This document shows, piece after piece, positions 62,901 through 64,000 of a stretch of DNA of 64,000 bases. The stretch lies in assembly GCF_014243395.1 (NCBI RefSeq), contig NZ_JACLCP010000007.1:105459-169458 (forward strand). Reading direction: 5' to 3'. The notes under the pieces are model-generated. The model was given only the letters and a program-made list of their open reading frames with translations. It was not told the DNA's origin and did not search any database. The translations under genes were made by a program, and so were the position numbers. The DNA comes from Winogradskyella flava (GTDB lineage Bacteria > Bacteroidota > Bacteroidia > Flavobacteriales > Flavobacteriaceae). Numbering within the stretch: position 1 is the first letter of the stretch; the number at the start of each line of letters is the position of its first letter.

Positions 62901-64000
62901 TATCTAATTGTGTAATTAAATATGTTGCAGAATACACCCAAGATTCTGTTGGGTCTAATTGATTATCGTTGTCTGTATCTCCTGAAGCAAAGTCAATCGT
63001 TACTTGTGGTGATGCATTTGCTAATAATGGATCCGTAATAGTTACATTTTCTAATGCGATATCACCAGGATTAGTAACTGTGAACGTATATGTAATGGTT
63101 TCATCAATTTCAGAGCAATCATTGCCATTTTCATTATTGAAAACACCAACTTTTAAAAGACCAATACCAGATTCATTACAAAGGGTGACATCAGGATTGT
63201 TGGCATCTATGATATAGGTGTCGGTTGCCTGGACGGTAGTCATACCATCTGGTTCCAGACCATTTGCCGTTGCGTTGTTGGTAATATTACCAGCATCTAC
63301 ATTGTCTTGCGTTACTGTATAATCAGGAGCGGTGAAAATCCATGTTTCGGTAAGATCAAGAATATTGTCTCCATTGTCTCCAGTAAGGGTGAGTGTGGCA
63401 GTAATATCACCACCTAATAAATCATCAATGATAGTAATAGAATTAATCGACACATCACCAGTATTGGTAACCGTGAATGTGTAAGTTATATTATCACCTT
63501 CACCGACACAACCAGTAGCTGTACTAGAAGCTGATTTTACGATACTTAAACCTGCAACTCCGTCAACGGTGATATATACGGTAGCCGTATCACAGGCCTG
63601 GGGCGTTCCATCGTCACAGATGGTGTACATGAAGGAATCCTGTCCTGTAAACCCTGCATTAGGCGTATATGTAAACACACCAGTGTTAGGATCGATGTTC
63701 ACGGTCACCCCTTCGGAAGTAACAACCGTAGTTGTTGTTACGGTCTGGGTGTCCCCTTCAATATCATTATCATTGGCCAGTACGTTACCGGTAAGGGCAG
63801 CACCAGGAGTGGTGTTAAAGGCATCATCGTTGGCGTTGGTCGTATTGGGCGTCCCTGCATCCTGTACTGTTACCGTCACGGTAGCCGTATCACAGAGCTG
63901 TGGGTTGCCATCGTCACATATGGTGTATGTAAATGAGTCTTCACCGGTAAATCCAGGGTCCGGCGTATATGTAATGGTCCCGTCAGGATTAAGGGTTACT
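59941..64000 (-). CDS. Giant type IX-secreted adhesin (5' end beyond window)
   Basis: At least 1352 codons; the frame stays open to the right window edge, so the GTG at 63879 is internal, not a start. From the edge inward: cadherin-like Ig repeats with [16 protein letters not shown] and [16 protein letters not shown]; two DUF11-like domains ([30 protein letters not shown]); then about ten repeats of about 80 residues with DTTxP and TACGN motifs and paired Cys (HYR-like). The C-terminus is a gliding-motility type B sorting domain ([35 protein letters not shown]). Likely a surface adhesin exported by the type IX system with the adjacent PorP/SprF. Confidence 0.9.
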   Translation of the reverse strand, partial: VTLNPDGTITYTPDPGFTGEDSFTYTICDDGNPQLCDTATVTVTVQDAGTPNTTNANDDAFNTTPGAALTGNVLANDNDIEGDTQTVTTTTVVTSEGVTVNIDPNTGVFTYTPNAGFTGQDSFMYTICDDGTPQACDTATVYITVDGVAGLSIVKSASSTATGCVGEGDNITYTFTVTNTGDVSINSITIIDDLLGGDITATLTLTGDNGDNILDLTETWIFTAPDYTVTQDNVDAGNITNNATANGLEPDGMTTVQATDTYIIDANNPDVTLCNESGIGLLKVGVFNNENGNDCSEIDETITYTFTVTNPGDIALENVTITDPLLANASPQVTIDFASGDTDNDNQLDPTESWVYSATYLITQLDIDATEVTNIATVTAEDVVSGTSVSITSQTTTALVEDTTPPDTSNCAVLNEIIECNGSDNETIANDWNAANILALENCVTDACDNNVTVTSNYAFGNLITNCGTGGTIEVTYTLTDATGNASTFIATLTLEDTTGPDLTACTVTDDIIECSDNDNENLAAAWNANNIAILETCGTDACDAVATNMVTSNFDFANLVSTCGSGGSINVTYTVADDCGNTSTLTATLTIEDTTSPTIDDSGIQNIDIQCGVTPDGTLDDWLANNAGATASDNCGNVTWSNDFGSSTNVDCDNGAITVNFTASDDCGNASSIAATYSIIDTVAPELTIPVNITIECDEDSSPTNTGTASAIDDCATPTITFVDSEIAACGSTKTITRTWTATDACGNIVSADQIIIVQDTTPPTLTVPADATIECSEDESSTNTGMATAIDTCGSVTITQSDVDTAACGTTKTIVRTWTATDECGNSVSETQTIVVQDTTAPTFTVPSDVILECDSDINDLSITGDVTDESDNCSTGLQATFEDSSTNGNCANETIISRTWSLTDACGNTTSLVQTISLVDTTPPTFDINLPTDISVECDVIPSIATVTAIDNCGDATVTVGETTTSGSCANDYTLTRTWTAVDACGNEVVHTQIITVIDTTAPTFTVPIDITVECDIDINDLSIVGDVTDELDNCSAGLNATFNDQFEDGSCPNEFIITREWTLTDACNNTTSAFQIINVVDTVPPTLVTPLDTNITVACDGIPDIPNLVFQDHCSNNIEVQFEEISDPNDFEDYIITRLWTVTDLCGNSDTFTQTINVEISNVITAFDASRCVLDAEFDLFDLLSGDFDMNGTWSVISGNASIDGSVFDPSSVEVGIYTFMYAITDGPCPNEVEVNVTIDDDCVVLPCGAEDVVISKTVTANGDTFNEFFTISGVEDCGFVIELQIFNRWGAKIYDNNNYQNDWGGEAHNSSAGDSGKVPTGTYYYVINLRNSGLKPFAGPIYVATNK
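63578..64000. repeat. 300-bp tandem repeat in the adhesin gene
   Basis: The block starting ACGGTAGCCGTATCACAG at 63578 recurs at 63878, a period of exactly 300 bp (100 codons), and the second copy continues to the window edge. Copies are alignable along their length but not identical. They encode successive cadherin-like domains and are much richer in G+C than the rest of the gene. Confidence 0.8.

Noticed and set aside
60061..63217. Many plus-strand open frames of 60-140 codons opposite the adhesin gene
   Set aside because: They mirror the Thr/Val/Asp-rich repeats of the minus-strand gene, lack start-site signals and show no domains; they are antisense shadows.
63877..63879. GTG at 63879 as the start of the adhesin gene
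   Set aside because: The same frame is open to position 64000 and encodes another cadherin-like repeat, so the gene continues beyond the window.

Overview
The window is a 64 kb chromosomal segment from a member of the Flavobacteriaceae (Bacteroidota), probably marine; I cannot fix the genus. The evidence is low G+C (about one third by eye), no Shine-Dalgarno sequences, promoters of the Bacteroidota -33 TTTG / -7 TAnnTTTG type, type IX secretion genes (porQ, PorP/SprF, a type B gliding-motility C-terminal domain), a flavobacterial-type 6S RNA between zapA and rny, and families such as the CCC-motif membrane protein, DUF6452, DUF6768 and head-GIN proteins. I see no tRNA, rRNA, IS element, prophage or CRISPR array. 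No gene-free stretch exceeds about 270 bp.

Layout. 1-3.3 kb: truncated DUF6452 lipoprotein, RumA-type uracil methyltransferase, then a SRPBCC / ECF sigma / DUF6768 operon. 3.3-8.5 kb: rocD with an unusual leader, small membrane proteins, a Smr-domain protein, an Asp-rich lipoprotein and a cysteine desulfurase. 8.5-16.3 kb: M23 peptidase and TonB-dependent receptor operon, coiled-coil gene, zapA, 6S RNA, rny, xerD. 16.4-20.1 kb: five small beta-barrel protein genes with aroQ among them. 20.1-22.8 kb: lpdA, DUF1572, msrB.

23.0-37.8 kb is the most coherent block: an alpha-glucan/trehalose cluster. It has a GT4 glycogen/maltose-1-phosphate synthase, glgC, a fused OtsA-OtsB on the opposite strand, a GH15 enzyme, glgE, a stand-alone maltokinase, glgB and a GH31 alpha-glucosidase. 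Together they would make ADP-glucose, maltose-1-phosphate, alpha-1,4-glucan and branched glucan, and make and degrade trehalose. Trehalose synthase (TreS), which normally links trehalose to maltokinase, is not in the window.

37.9-57 kb: M48 lipoprotein, MFS protein; a second ECF sigma / anti-sigma operon with two envelope repeat proteins; lon and a LysM protein; porQ and cmk; rpsA; pyrR-pyrB; a small STAS-like protein with rnz; pdxH; and a CAP-domain lipoprotein. 57-64 kb: a minus-strand cassette of a giant type IX-secreted adhesin (truncated by the window edge), PorP/SprF and an OmpA/PD40 protein.

Most of the window is core flavobacterial genome. The points most worth a second look are the glucan cluster lacking treS, a histidine-ladder repeat protein in the second sigma operon, a short ORF or structured RNA upstream of rocD, a RumA homologue without its Fe-S cysteines, a pyrR operon with no room for an attenuator, and a sharp G+C jump inside the adhesin gene.
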